A stretch of 64,000 nt of DNA from Pyrobaculum sp. 3827-6 (GCF_025641885.1 NZ_JAOTQN010000001.1:682001-746000), one strand, 5' to 3'. Counted from the stretch's first letter, positions 1 to 9,343 are shown. Notes: a model not told the origin generated them from the sequence alone. Program-made: numbers and translations.

Positions 1-20
1 GCGCCGGCCCTCAGCATCAT
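1..20 (-). CDS. Start of a second ABC permease (partial)
   Basis: Only the first codons are inside the window. An ATG on the minus strand (20..18, or 17..15) overlaps the stop codon of the preceding permease gene. In peptide-type ABC operons a DppC-like permease normally follows the DppB-like one, so that is the expected product. This rests on position only, because too little sequence is present to recognise the protein. Confidence 0.35.
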
Positions 21-1063
21 AGCCCCCTCCTCACCCTGGGGTCGAGCAGGGCGTTGACCACGTCCACCAAGACGTTCAGCAACACGACGATGACGACGAA
101 CACCACCACTGTGCCCTGGACGGTGGTGTAGTCCAGGTACTGGATGCGCTCCAGGAGGAGAGTCCCCAGGCCCGGCCAGGAGAAGGTGGTCTCCGTCAAC
201 ACGGCGCCTTGGAGGAGTAGAGCCAGCTGAAGCCCCATCATGGTGACCGTCGGCACGATGGCCACCCTATACGCCCTCCACAACACGGAAAGCTCCCCAA
301 AACCCATCGCCCTGTACGCCGAGACGAAGTCCTCCCCCAAGGTCTTAACCATGTTATTCCTAATAAGCCTCGTGAAGACCCCAGAGAGGACCAGCCCCAG
401 GGTGAAAGACGGCAGAGCCAGGTGCCACAGGGCGTCGGCAAAGGAGTCCAGGCGGCCAGCCAAGAGGGAGTCCACTAGGTAGAGGCCGGTCACCCTCGGC
501 GGCTCGAGGCCGGGGGTGATTCTACCAGCCACGGGGAACCACCCCAGCCACACCGAAAACACCAGCTGGAGAGCCAACCCGACGAATGGTATAAACAAGA
601 CGTAGGAAACCATGGCGTAGAGCCTAGCCCCGAGATCCACCCTCCCCCCAAACCTAGCCGCCAAGAAGCCGAAGACGTGCCCCAGCAACACGCTGACGGC
701 GAAGGCGGACACAGCCAGCTCCACCGTCGCCGGGAGCCTATCCATAATCTCCGCCGCCACCTCCCTACGGCCAAAGACAAGGCTCCTCCCCAAATTACCA
801 GTAAAAACCTGCGCCAAGTAGTCAAAGTACTGGACATACAGCGGCTTATCCAGCCCCGCCTCTCTAATCAACTGCTCCACGTAACCAGGAGGCGCCTTCA
901 TGCCGACCATAGCCACAATGGGGTTCCCAGGAATCACCCGCAAAACAAAAAACACCACCGTCAGCAGAATTAGGAGAGTCGGCACCGCCAGCGCCACCCT
1001 ATAAGCCACATACCTCAAAAGCCCAGCCACAAGCCACACACCCAAGTAGTAAATAAACATCAC
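17..1063 (-). CDS. DppB-like ABC transporter permease
   Basis: Membrane permease (348 aa) of a peptide/nickel-type ABC importer. The N-terminal segment (about residues 20-45) reads as the usual DppB entry helix followed by the IPGNP motif. A central block of hydrophobic helices follows. The EAA-type loop AYRAMGFGE, which contacts the ATPase, is near residue 250. Length and order match the DppB/OppB family. The gene is transcribed toward the left edge, where its stop overlaps the start of a further gene, so it is an inner member of an operon that continues outside the window. The substrate cannot be told from sequence; in hyperthermophilic archaea such systems may import peptides or oligosaccharides. 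The upstream start codons sit close together (MMF), so the exact start may be one codon later. Confidence 0.88.
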   Translation of the reverse strand: MMFIYYLGVWLVAGLLRYVAYRVALAVPTLLILLTVVFFVLRVIPGNPIVAMVGMKAPPGYVEQLIREAGLDKPLYVQYFDYLAQVFTGNLGRSLVFGRREVAAEIMDRLPATVELAVSAFAVSVLLGHVFGFLAARFGGRVDLGARLYAMVSYVLFIPFVGLALQLVFSVWLGWFPVAGRITPGLEPPRVTGLYLVDSLLAGRLDSFADALWHLALPSFTLGLVLSGVFTRLIRNNMVKTLGEDFVSAYRAMGFGELSVLWRAYRVAIVPTVTMMGLQLALLLQGAVLTETTFSWPGLGTLLLERIQYLDYTTVQGTVVVFVVIVVLLNVLVDVVNALLDPRVRRGL

Positions 1064-1181
1064 CCCAACAACAAGCCCAGCAAACGCCCCAAAAGCGGCG
1101 CATCACCTAATTCAAACCGACTCGCAACAAACCATGTTCATATGCGTAAAGCTTAAAAAGACGCTCTTTTTTTTTTGAGTC

Positions 1182-3251
1182 ATGTTGAGGGTAGTGCTTC
1201 CGTTAATCGCGCTGGCGATGCTTGTAATAGCTCAGGGGCCTCCTAGAGAGCTGTTCTGCGCAACCGCGGGCCAGCTCGGCCTCGCCGGGGAGAACCCCAA
1301 CATAATGTTCACAGTGTTCGAGAGAGGCTCTTGGAGGCCCGCAGCGGCCTACATAGAGTCGGAAAACGTAACCTTCGTACTAGTCCCCGCTGTGGCTAGA
1401 AACAACACAGACCCCGCCAAGGCCGTAGTCCGCGGCGCCCTACCGCCGCCCGTGTTGAGAAACGACACAGTGGTGTGTTTCGAGGCGGCCCCGGGGAGGC
1501 CGGCCGCGGTGCCCCCGGCCCCCGGCCTGCTTATCGCAGTCGAGAGGAGAGGCGCCGTGTACCACGTCTACGTGTCTAGAGCCGGAGACGTGGACAACCC
1601 CGCCAACTACACACTGGCGCAGCCCGGCAGGCCGGAGGGCAAGAGGCCAGACAAGATAGAGCTCGTTGACCGGCGGCCAGCGGCGCGCGGCCGCGGGAAG
1701 ACCCAGCCAGAGGCCGGTATCCAGCAGATTTCGACGCTCAGCTACTGGGCCGCCTTCAAGTTGTACAGACTGACAACCCAGTCGCTTCAGCCCGGGGGTT
1801 GCGTCTCCACGGTGTTTGACGTGCCTGACGGCACAAGCCAAGCCGCCGTGGTGCTGACAGGTGGGACAACCCCCGGCACCTACAGCTACTTAATATTCAA
1901 CAACTGGAATCCCTCACAGCGCTGGAGCGGCACGGTCTCTGTACTCTCCGGCCAGCCCCAGACTGTCGTGGCGTGGCTACCGGCGGGGAGGGCTCAGTAC
2001 ACTGTACAGATATGCAACCAAAACAGCCAGCCAGCCGCGATCTACGCATCGGCGCTGGTAAGCGCCTCCAACAGCCAGTACCTCAGAAACGACGTAGTTA
2101 GAATGACACCATCTTGGATTCCTCAATATATATGTACCACGGCTTGTATCCCATTTAATAACTGGCTTAAGAGTAGTAATAACTATCTAGCCGTGCCGGG
2201 TTTCTATGTCGATGCGGCAAGTAGCATAACAGTTAGTATAAATCTGCGCGTGCCAAAGAGCGCCACGACAGGTACAGTATACGTCTACTGGGGAGGTCTA
2301 TACATCGGCTCCCTGAGCGGGGGTACAGATCCCAGCAACCCCTCGTACATGGTGTTCTCAGGCACATTAACAGTCCCACAGTCTTTGTACACGGCGCTAC
2401 TGCCGACGTACGGCCTCGGCGGCGTAATTTCAATAGGCCCACTAAACCCACCCGATGGCTCTTACCTGGCCGTAACAGTGGCAGTTAGGCGGCCAGTCGA
2501 ACTGGCTCCCGCAGGTGACTCATTGTATAATATGCCAGTCAAAGTGGTCAAGGAGTCGCTGGTAGTGACTAATACAAAAGCCTTCATAACAGATTTAGAG
2601 GCAACAGCGAGCTACGGCATTGCATTAGCCATATCCACTAAGCCTTTTAACACACCAAGGGATAGTTCATACAGCTTCATTAGGATGACCGTAAATGCGC
2701 TGGATGCGAGCCTAAATCCCGTTCAGCTCTCGGGAGCTACTTCCGGCATTGTGGTGACAAGCGGCTCATCATGGCTACTAGAATCACTGCCTTTCCTATC
2801 CCTGGTGATGAGTATATATGACTTGGCTAAGTCCACCATTGATGCGCTGAAGAACGCGGTTCAATCATTTCCAATAATTGGCTTCGTTACTTTGGCAATA
2901 GATAATTTTGTACAAACTGCTTCCGCATCTATTAAGGTATGGACTTCGGGCAACTCGGTAACTGTTGAGTTGTACACTGGCTGGTATAACGATCCCCTAG
3001 TCGCCAACGTAACTGTCGCCGCAGCTACACGGCCAACCTATTTATACATATCAAGGGTTGAGTACACAACACCGTACTATCCATGGTATACAGTATACTC
3101 CGTAGACGGGCCAGCTCTGCCCAATACATCAATTGGGACAATACCACAAGGCGGGCAGATAAGCTACTTCCCCTATAGAACCTTGACATGTGGCGCCCAG
3201 GAATCTAGAATACCTAAATCTTGGAATTGTATAAATGACTACTTCAGGTAG
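1182..3251 (+). CDS. Large secreted protein of unknown function
   Basis: 689 aa beginning with a clear signal peptide (residues 1-18, a hydrophobic run ending in AQG). The rest is rich in Ser, Thr, Val, Tyr and Asn with few charged residues, as in archaeal surface or extracellular proteins. No catalytic motif was recognised. Cysteines near residues 28, 98, 207, 278 and a pair near 314-319 could form disulfides. The last third (from about 2100) is visibly more AT-rich than the first, which may mean a composite origin. A TATA-like box (gcttaaaaag, 1151-1160) lies about 25-30 nt before the ATG, so the mRNA is probably nearly leaderless. The gene overlaps the next one by 17 nt, implying co-expression with that membrane protein. 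Confidence 0.75.
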   Translation: MLRVVLPLIALAMLVIAQGPPRELFCATAGQLGLAGENPNIMFTVFERGSWRPAAAYIESENVTFVLVPAVARNNTDPAKAVVRGALPPPVLRNDTVVCFEAAPGRPAAVPPAPGLLIAVERRGAVYHVYVSRAGDVDNPANYTLAQPGRPEGKRPDKIELVDRRPAARGRGKTQPEAGIQQISTLSYWAAFKLYRLTTQSLQPGGCVSTVFDVPDGTSQAAVVLTGGTTPGTYSYLIFNNWNPSQRWSGTVSVLSGQPQTVVAWLPAGRAQYTVQICNQNSQPAAIYASALVSASNSQYLRNDVVRMTPSWIPQYICTTACIPFNNWLKSSNNYLAVPGFYVDAASSITVSINLRVPKSATTGTVYVYWGGLYIGSLSGGTDPSNPSYMVFSGTLTVPQSLYTALLPTYGLGGVISIGPLNPPDGSYLAVTVAVRRPVELAPAGDSLYNMPVKVVKESLVVTNTKAFITDLEATASYGIALAISTKPFNTPRDSSYSFIRMTVNALDASLNPVQLSGATSGIVVTSGSSWLLESLPFLSLVMSIYDLAKSTIDALKNAVQSFPIIGFVTLAIDNFVQTASASIKVWTSGNSVTVELYTGWYNDPLVANVTVAAATRPTYLYISRVEYTTPYYPWYTVYSVDGPALPNTSIGTIPQGGQISYFPYRTLTCGAQESRIPKSWNCINDYFR

Positions 3252-3798
3252 GTTTGGAATAAAGTCAATACTTTTTTTATATTTATATTCTTATATACTT
3301 TTCACTGGGGTTTTTCTCAACCTTTTTAAATTTCCCTATTTCATACTCACGGGATCGCTGGCATATATAGCGGCATACCATGCGGCGTGCGGCCGTCTGG
3401 CATTCCCATCGGCAGTTTACGGCGTAGGTTTGGGGGTTTTGGCCCTGGACAGCGTCTACCCCCCGAGCCGCGTCTTTGGCCCCCTACCCATTGACGTCGG
3501 CTGGACAATCCTCTACACGCCTCCTGCCTTGGCGATCTTGCTACTATACGCCGCCGCGTACGTCAAGGGGCCCGCCAAGCGCGTATTATCCGTGGCGTTG
3601 TTAACCGCGGCGCTACTCGCCGGGCACTTCTACATAGTCTACGCCGGCATGTTGTGGAGGGCTCTTGTGCCGGCGATAGGCTTGGCCCCCGTATTCCCAG
3701 AGCCCCAAGACTTCCCACTCTACATACTCCTATACGAGCTCTGGAGAATAATCCACCAAAAACCACTAAAACTAAACTGCCAAAAACAAACAACATGA
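3235..3798 (+). CDS. Small integral membrane protein, unknown
   Basis: 187 aa, mostly hydrophobic, with about five predicted membrane segments (near residues 10-30, 35-50, 55-72, 88-110, 117-140). The C terminus is short and basic (KPLKLNCQKQ). No family was recognised. The ATG lies 17 nt inside the preceding secreted-protein gene, so the two are translationally close and may act together, for instance as a surface protein with its membrane partner. That link is an inference from the overlap only. Confidence 0.6.
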   Translation: MTTSGRFGIKSILFLYLYSYILFTGVFLNLFKFPYFILTGSLAYIAAYHAACGRLAFPSAVYGVGLGVLALDSVYPPSRVFGPLPIDVGWTILYTPPALAILLLYAAAYVKGPAKRVLSVALLTAALLAGHFYIVYAGMLWRALVPAIGLAPVFPEPQDFPLYILLYELWRIIHQKPLKLNCQKQTT

Positions 3799-4253
3799 AA
3801 AGCGGCCCAGGCGCGGCGGGGGACCGTGGAGCGATGCGCCCCAGATGGACTCAGCCTTGTAGCTGTACACCCCGGCTACACAGAGCGCCCAGGCCATAAT
3901 GCATATAGCAGGTGGCGTACCTACCTCCGGGGCCTTGACGCCACCGCCGGCGGCGTGGCGAAGAGCTGGAGGCGGCGTTCTTCACAATGTGTAGAAAGAG
4001 GTGGCCATATGGATAAGACCTACCGGAAACACGCCTGGCGCATTCTTACGCCTAAAAGCAGTACCGGGCATATGCCAAATTAAATAAGGTAGTCTTTACT
4101 GGGGTAAAGAATGGCGTCTGCGCATACCTTCTGGAATACTTCGGCGGACTCTAGCGCGTAGACACGTCCGCCGATCAATACTTCCGTGGGCAGTCGTCGA
4201 ACCTGTCCAACCTGCGCGTGTGGATGCATAAAAAACCGGTGTTGTGAATCTCC
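3799..4253. other. Gene-poor gap with degenerate-looking sequence
   Basis: 455 bp between a membrane-protein gene and an MBL-fold gene. Open frames occur on both strands, but none is convincing apart from the short minus-strand ORF at 4080..4229. A segment ending gggcatatgccaaatta (about 4067-4083) resembles one upstream of the tRNA-Thr at 10.8 kb (gggcatatgccaaaaag). This could be gene remnants or regulatory sequence. Confidence 0.3.
4080..4229 (-). CDS. Possible small ORF or gene remnant
   Basis: 49 codons on the minus strand from ATG 4229. The translation (LPTEVLIGGRVYALES near the middle) has a protein-like composition with an alternating hydrophobic pattern, unlike the surrounding shadow frames. 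The open frame continues upstream into the antisense of the MBL gene, so the true start is unknown. It could be the C-terminal remnant of a lost gene. No family was recognised. Confidence 0.22.
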   Translation of the reverse strand: MHPHAQVGQVRRLPTEVLIGGRVYALESAEVFQKVCADAILYPSKDYLI

Positions 4254-5198
4254 GTGAATATCTACTACGACAGAGGCATCTATGTGGAGGGGCGTAGGTC
4301 GAGGTTTGTGGTTGACCCCACGGGGCCTGTGAGGGGCCGTGTGGATTTCGTCTTGGTTACGCATGGGCACAGCGACCACGTGTCGAGGTATGTATACCGG
4401 CACCTTGTGGTGGCTACGAGGGAGACCTTCGCGGCCATGTCTGTGAGGTTTGGGGGTCTTCCTCCCCGCCGCGTCGTTACCGCGCCGGGGGCCGTCTTGG
4501 AACTCGGCGACGTGCAGATAGCCGTGCTGGAGGCGGGTCATATACTGGGCAGCGTTATGTACGTGGCCGAGGTGGACGGGCTACAGATCTTGATAACCGG
4601 CGACTTCAACACGTCGGGGTCTATCATTACAGACGGCGCCGAGCCGTTTGAGAAGCCTGACGTGCTCGTGATGGAGGCCACCTACGGCGACCCGGCCTAC
4701 GTCTTTCCCAACAGAGCTGAGGTGTACAACGAGCTTATGGACGTCGTGGAGAGGCTGGCAGGCGAGGGTGGCGTGGCTATTTCGGCGTACCCCCTCGGCA
4801 AGGCTCAGGAGGTCGCCGTGCTCTTCGGCAGGCGCGCTGGCGCCCACTCCTCCGTGGCGAGGTACAACAAGGCTCTCGGCGTCCCCACGGGCAGTGTGAG
4901 GGAGGTGTTGATAGTGCCAAGCCTCAGAATGGCGCCGCCCGGCTACTTTAAGGTAGAGGTAAGCGGCTGGTACGTCGACGAGGCCACTAGGAAAAACGCC
5001 GAGGCCGCCGGGGTGTACGGCATACCCCTCAGCGACCACAGCGACTTCCCAAGCCTCGTCGAGTTCGCCACCGAGGCCTCGCCCAGGCTGGTCTACACCG
5101 TGTACGGCTTCTCGGAGAGGCTCGCCGGCCGCCTGAGGAAGCTGGGCCTCAGGGCCTATACAATACCGACCTCCGCGGGCTTGTCGAAGTACCTATAG
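4254..5198 (+). CDS. MBL-fold protein, RNA-processing exonuclease type
   Basis: 314 aa, starting with GTG. The metallo-beta-lactamase metal-binding motif HGHSDH is at residues 37-42. Further conserved elements follow: GHILGS with a metal-ligand His near 106, and TGDFNTSG near 122 with the bridging Asp. The late segment PLSDHSDFPSL supplies another His/Asp pair typical of the beta-CASP/YSH1-like branch (COG1236) of predicted mRNA 3'-end-processing exonucleases. It probably acts in the cytoplasm with two zinc ions. It is shorter than full beta-CASP nucleases with KH domains, so the exact RNA role is an inference. It is a single gene with about 450 bp of non-coding sequence on each side. Confidence 0.75.
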   Translation: MNIYYDRGIYVEGRRSRFVVDPTGPVRGRVDFVLVTHGHSDHVSRYVYRHLVVATRETFAAMSVRFGGLPPRRVVTAPGAVLELGDVQIAVLEAGHILGSVMYVAEVDGLQILITGDFNTSGSIITDGAEPFEKPDVLVMEATYGDPAYVFPNRAEVYNELMDVVERLAGEGGVAISAYPLGKAQEVAVLFGRRAGAHSSVARYNKALGVPTGSVREVLIVPSLRMAPPGYFKVEVSGWYVDEATRKNAEAAGVYGIPLSDHSDFPSLVEFATEASPRLVYTVYGFSERLAGRLRKLGLRAYTIPTSAGLSKYL

Positions 5199-5552
5199 TC
5201 GCCGAATCTCTGCAAAAGCTGTCAATAGCATGCATCACCACAATTGACGATTACACGGCAAAGAAGAGGCGGCGCCGCCTGGTAATCCACAAAACACAAC
5301 AGCCTAACCGACCTCTTGAGACGTGATTTTCACTGTCTAGAACCAGCCGGGGGCGTCGCTACGAAGGCCGCGAAGGGGCATCCCACCTAGAGGGGGTTCA
5401 CAACGCCGGTATGCCTCACACCAGTCTGGAGTATTTTTTGGCGTAACACGCCGCCCCGGAGGTTGCGGTACTGGCTGGTAGCTAGACGCGCCGTCGATGT
5501 GGCGAGGCTGGTGGTTTTCATGGTCTAGAGTTAAATATTCGGATGAGAAGGC
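5199..5552. other. Non-coding gap
   Basis: About 350 bp with no convincing gene. It includes a perfect 14-bp palindrome aggcggcgccgcct (about 5267-5280) and the promoter of the candidate sRNA that follows. The minus-strand open frame across 5337-5570 has neither recognisable product nor promoter. Confidence 0.4.
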
Positions 5553-5610
5553 TGTTGTGATGAGAATCATGCCCGTGAGCTAGGTGCTCGGTCCTAGGGT
5601 AACTGACGTC
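5553..5610 (+). ncRNA. Candidate C/D box sRNA
   Basis: A perfect C box (gtgatga, 5557-5563) is followed 39 nt later by a perfect D box (ctga, 5603-5606). In between there is room for the standard layout: an 11-nt guide, a weak D' (gtga, 5575-5578), a weak C' (gtgctcg, 5584-5590) and a 12-nt guide (5591-5602). A TATA-like box (ttaaata, 5531-5537) lies about 25 nt before the expected 5' end. Archaeal C/D sRNAs of this size guide 2'-O-methylation of rRNA or tRNA with L7Ae, Nop5 and fibrillarin. The internal boxes are poor, so the call depends on the outer boxes, spacing and promoter. Confidence 0.45.
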
Positions 5611-5682
5611 GTTTAATACTTCACTTAAAACTTGCCGTGGGCGTAAGAGAAAATTATTTATTTGCTATTAACTGGGGACTTC

Positions 5683-6987
5683 ATGGCAACAACCAGGAGG
5701 GACTGGTTAAAAACTGTGGCTTCTTTCGCGGTGGGCGCGGCTCTGGGCGCCGGAGGCACATACGCCGCGTTGCAGAGTATAAAAACCGCGGTTGAGAAAA
5801 CCGCGGCGCAGACATCCCCGACGGCCGCCAGCCCCACAGAGGCGCCGAAGACGGCGGCGGGCCTCCCGGTGATGAAGATCCACTTCATCTACGTAGGCCC
5901 CATCGGCGACTACGGCTGGACGCACGCCCATGAACAGGGGAGGAGGTTTCTCCAGAAAACGCTCTGCCCAGACCCCAAGAAGTGGTGCATCGTGGAGACC
6001 TCCTACACGGAAAGCGTCCCCGAGGACCAGGCCTATACCTATATCAAAAGGGCGCTGTCCAACGGCGCGCATATGGTCTTCACCACGTCCTACGGCTTTA
6101 TGGACGGCACGAAGCAAGCCGCGTCTGAGTCACCAGACCGCTTCTTCGCCCACTGCTCAGGCTTCTTCAAGACTCCAGACGAGTGGGCCCGGCTGAGGAA
6201 CTTCGCCGAGTACTTCATAGACCTCTACGAGGCGTACTACCTCAACGGCCTAGTCGCCGGCAGGATGACCAAGACCAACAAACTGGGGTACGTAGCCGCG
6301 TTCCCCAGACTCCCGGAAATTATAAGACATATGAACGCCTTTCTGATAGGGGCCAGAGAGGTGAACCCAAACGTCTCAATGGAGGTGGTTGGGATTGGGG
6401 AGTGGTACAGCCCCGACAAGGCGAGGAAGGCGGCTACGTCGCTGATAGAGGCGGGGGCCGACGTCCTCGCGTTTACAGAAGACTCGCCCACCGTACTGCA
6501 GGTGGCCGAGGAGCAACAGAAGGCGGGGCGCAGGGTGTGGTCCTTCTCACACTACAGCGACATGTCTCAATACGGGCCCGACGCCCACCTCACCGGGCAG
6601 GTGGTTAACTGGGGCCCCCTGTATCTGGAGATGGCTATAAGGGCGTACCTATCGTGGATATCCGGCGACTTGTCCATCTGGTCTGAGTGGCCTCCCGAGA
6701 GGCCGAGGGACTACTGGTGGAGTATGAAAAACGCCTACGCCGGCTACGACTACAGGAAGAACCCCGCCGATATAATAACGCCGCTGAACCCCGCGGTGCC
6801 CGACGACGTGAAGACATACGTCGAGAAGAGGAGGAGGGAGGTGATCGAGGGGGTATGGGACCCCTTCACAGGCCCCGTCAAGGATATGAGGGGCAAGGTG
6901 AGGGTGCCAGACAGGGCGAGGCTCAGCAAAGACGACCTCTACAACATGGACTGGTACGTGGAGGGCTACGTAAAAGAGCCGACGTAA
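5683..6987 (+). CDS. BMP-family substrate-binding lipoprotein/protein of ABC importer
   Basis: Extracytoplasmic binding protein (434 aa from ATG 5683) of the basic-membrane-protein/PnrA family, which commonly binds nucleosides or related ligands. The N terminus has a twin-arginine type signal (TTRRDWLKTV) followed by an Ala/Gly-rich hydrophobic stretch, then a Thr/Ala/Pro linker to about residue 60. The mature part begins with the FIYVGPIGDYGWT segment characteristic of the family. It carries GRMTKTNKLGYVA and the TSLIEAGADVLAFTEDS ligand-lobe elements. I chose ATG 5683 rather than the TTG/ATG seven codons earlier because a TATA box (attatttatt, about 5653-5662) lies about 25 nt upstream. It is first in an operon with an ATPase and two permeases. 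Export as a folded protein is inferred from the RR motif. Confidence 0.85.
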   Translation: MATTRRDWLKTVASFAVGAALGAGGTYAALQSIKTAVEKTAAQTSPTAASPTEAPKTAAGLPVMKIHFIYVGPIGDYGWTHAHEQGRRFLQKTLCPDPKKWCIVETSYTESVPEDQAYTYIKRALSNGAHMVFTTSYGFMDGTKQAASESPDRFFAHCSGFFKTPDEWARLRNFAEYFIDLYEAYYLNGLVAGRMTKTNKLGYVAAFPRLPEIIRHMNAFLIGAREVNPNVSMEVVGIGEWYSPDKARKAATSLIEAGADVLAFTEDSPTVLQVAEEQQKAGRRVWSFSHYSDMSQYGPDAHLTGQVVNWGPLYLEMAIRAYLSWISGDLSIWSEWPPERPRDYWWSMKNAYAGYDYRKNPADIITPLNPAVPDDVKTYVEKRRREVIEGVWDPFTGPVKDMRGKVRVPDRARLSKDDLYNMDWYVEGYVKEPT

Positions 6988-8384
6988 TGGAACTTTTTCT
7001 ACGGGCCACAGGCCTGAGAAAGGCTTTTCCAGGTGTAGTCGCCCTTGACGGCGTCGACTTCGAAGTTAGACGCGGCGAGGTGCACGGGCTTCTGGGCGAG
7101 AACGGGGCCGGCAAGTCCACCCTCATCTCTATACTCTACGGCGTATACAGACCGGACGGGGGAGAGATTTTTGTAAACGGCCAAAAGACTGTTATACACT
7201 CGCCCAGCCACGCGGCGAGGCTGGGCATAGCGCTCATCTCCCAGCACTTCGCCCTCGTGGAGTCGCTGAGGGTTGAGGAGAATCTAAAACTGGCCGGGGT
7301 CGACGTGGCGAGGGCCGTGGAGGTGGGGAGGGGGCTTGGCGTGGAGATCCCCCTGGGTAGGTACGTCGGCGAGCTCACCGTGGGCGAGAGGCAGAGGGTG
7401 GAGATAGTCAAGGCCCTGGCCCGCAACAGCGAGCTACTCCTAATGGACGAGCCCACGGCGCTCCTCAGCCCGAGAGAGGTGAAGTCGCTACTCGGCATCG
7501 TGAGGAGGCTCGCCGACATGGGCAAGGCGGTTGTCTTCGTCACCCACAAGATTAGAGAGGTCGTGGAGGTGGCCGACAGGGTGACGGTGTTGAGAAGAGG
7601 TCGGCTGGTTGGGGTCTACGAAAAGCCCTTCGACGAGGTGGAGCTACTGAAGGCGATGTTTCAAGGCGTCTCCCCCCGCCGCGTCCACGGCGTCCGCGGC
7701 CCCCCGGGGGAGGTTATATACCGCGCGGAGGGGCTGAGGGGCGACCGCGTGGCCGACGTGGACATAGAGCTGAGGAGGGGGGAGGTGGTGGCGGTGCTGG
7801 GCGTGGCCGGGAACGGGCAGGAGGAGCTAATGGAGCTACTCTCCGGCTTCAAAAAGCCGAGGGGCGGGAGGATTTGTATAGACGGGGAGGAGGTCACGGG
7901 CAGGCCGTTTAGCTACTTTCTCAAGAGGGGGGTGGCGTACCTGCCGGAGGAGAGGGGGCGGGCCCTCGCCAAGGAGCTTTCTGTGCTAGACAACTTTAAG
8001 ATTAGGTGTTTCAACAACTGCGTGAACCTCCTAGAGGAGGCTAGGAAAATCCTCGACATCGACTTCCCCACGCCGGGCTCCAGAGCCGCGGCGCTGTCGG
8101 GCGGCAACCAGCAGAAGCTACTCCTCGCCAGGGAGGTGTGGCTGAGGAAGCCGCGCATACTGGTGGCGTCCTACCCCACCCGCGGGCTCGACGTGGAGAC
8201 GGCGGAGAAGTTTTACGACCTCGTCAGAGCCGCCGTGGCGGGCGGGGCGGTTTTGAGCGTCGAGGATATAGAGGAGGCCGTGGAGAGAGCCGATAGGATA
8301 TACACCATCTCCCAGGGCCGCATCACCGGCGTCTTCACCCCGCCCTTCGACACCGGCGAAATCGCCGAGGCGATGACGCAATGA
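6987..8384 (+). CDS. Double-domain ABC ATPase of BMP-type importer
   Basis: 465 aa with two fused nucleotide-binding domains, like RbsA/YufO. Domain 1 has Walker A GENGAGKST (near residue 37), signature region LTVGERQRVE and Walker B LLLMDEPTA. Domain 2 has the degenerate P-loop VAGNGQEEL and the signature LSGGNQQK. Its Walker B region (RILVASYPTRGLD) lacks the usual Asp-Glu pair, as is common for the second site of this subfamily. The ATG at 6987 overlaps the stop of the binding-protein gene by one base. A longer open frame upstream is out of frame with that gene and is not coding. It powers import through the two following permeases. Confidence 0.9.
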   Translation: MELFLRATGLRKAFPGVVALDGVDFEVRRGEVHGLLGENGAGKSTLISILYGVYRPDGGEIFVNGQKTVIHSPSHAARLGIALISQHFALVESLRVEENLKLAGVDVARAVEVGRGLGVEIPLGRYVGELTVGERQRVEIVKALARNSELLLMDEPTALLSPREVKSLLGIVRRLADMGKAVVFVTHKIREVVEVADRVTVLRRGRLVGVYEKPFDEVELLKAMFQGVSPRRVHGVRGPPGEVIYRAEGLRGDRVADVDIELRRGEVVAVLGVAGNGQEELMELLSGFKKPRGGRICIDGEEVTGRPFSYFLKRGVAYLPEERGRALAKELSVLDNFKIRCFNNCVNLLEEARKILDIDFPTPGSRAAALSGGNQQKLLLAREVWLRKPRILVASYPTRGLDVETAEKFYDLVRAAVAGGAVLSVEDIEEAVERADRIYTISQGRITGVFTPPFDTGEIAEAMTQ

Positions 8385-9343
8385 GGTTAATACAGAGGCC
8401 GACCCCCTCGCCGCTCCACTACCTATACGCCGCGCTGGGCTCCCTCGCGACGGTTACGGCCATAGTCCTCCTCTTCACCGGAGACGTGGAGAGAGCCGCC
8501 GCGGCCTTCACCTCAGTAGACATCCACTACCTCGCCAGAGTCTTCCTAGTCGTCGCGGTGATAAGCCTCTCGGGTGTCTTGTCCTACCGCTCGGGCCTGT
8601 GGAACATCGGCCAGGAGGGGCAGGCGGTGGTGGGCGCCCTGGCGGCCGTGGCGTCTAGAAACGCCCTGGAGGCCGTGGCGCTGGCGGCGCTTTTCTCAAC
8701 CCTCTGGATCCTCGCCCCCGCCGTGCTGAGGGCCACCGCCGAGGTCAACGAGGCCGTCACCACATTTCTACTCTCCCTAGTGGCCATCTACACCGCGCGC
8801 TACTTCATAGACGGGCCTCTGCGCGATCCCGCGAAAAAGGGATTCGTCGTCACCGCAGAGGCGCCCTACCTAGACATCCTCGCGGCCGCCGCGATGTACC
8901 TACTGTTGCTAGTAGGCGTAGTTGCGCTGTACAAGACGCGTACGGGGTTGACGCTACGTTTACTAGCCTCAGGCGAGGAGGTGGTACGCTACGCCGGCAA
9001 GTCGCCGAGGGTTTACATCGCCACCGCTCTGTTGCTCAGCGGCGCGGTGGCAGGCGTGGGCGGCGCCGTCGAGATCATGACGAGAGAAGCCGGTAGGTAC
9101 ATGACGCTTCAACAGGTTTCCACTGGTTTCGGCCTATTCGGCGTGTCGGCCGCGTGGCTAGGCGGCCTCCACCCCCTGGGCGCCGCCGCGGCGTCTCTCT
9201 ACATCGCCTGGCTCTACCAAGTCGCCACAAACCTCAAAGTCATGGGGCTACCCGCGCTTGTGGCCAACGCCCTGGTCGGAAGCGCAATGGCGTGGGGGCT
9301 CGCCGGATACGTAATGTACAAGTACAGAGTGGTATGGCGGTAG
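8381..9343 (+). CDS. ABC permease, BMP/ribose type (first)
   Basis: 320 aa membrane permease of the YufP/RbsC-like (BPD_transp_2) family, with about eight to ten hydrophobic segments. The conserved GLWNIGQEGQ segment near residue 70 is the family hallmark. The ATG overlaps the ATPase stop by 4 nt (ATGA), a typical translational coupling. With the next gene it forms the heterodimeric channel of the importer. A nucleoside or related ligand is likely from the family, but not proven here. Confidence 0.9.
   Translation: MRLIQRPTPSPLHYLYAALGSLATVTAIVLLFTGDVERAAAAFTSVDIHYLARVFLVVAVISLSGVLSYRSGLWNIGQEGQAVVGALAAVASRNALEAVALAALFSTLWILAPAVLRATAEVNEAVTTFLLSLVAIYTARYFIDGPLRDPAKKGFVVTAEAPYLDILAAAAMYLLLLVGVVALYKTRTGLTLRLLASGEEVVRYAGKSPRVYIATALLLSGAVAGVGGAVEIMTREAGRYMTLQQVSTGFGLFGVSAAWLGGLHPLGAAAASLYIAWLYQVATNLKVMGLPALVANALVGSAMAWGLAGYVMYKYRVVWR

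Noticed and set aside
2805-2850. C box-like gtgatga followed by ctga inside the secreted-protein gene
   Set aside because: Spacing (35 nt) leaves no room for proper internal boxes and the segment is coding; chance match.
5337-5570. Minus-strand open frame of 77 codons
   Set aside because: It overlaps the candidate sRNA and its promoter and has no protein-like pattern.
6687-6986. Upstream extension of the BMP-type ATPase frame
   Set aside because: It is the shadow of the binding-protein gene in another frame, Arg/Glu-rich and without family match; the ATG at 6987 gives a normal domain start.
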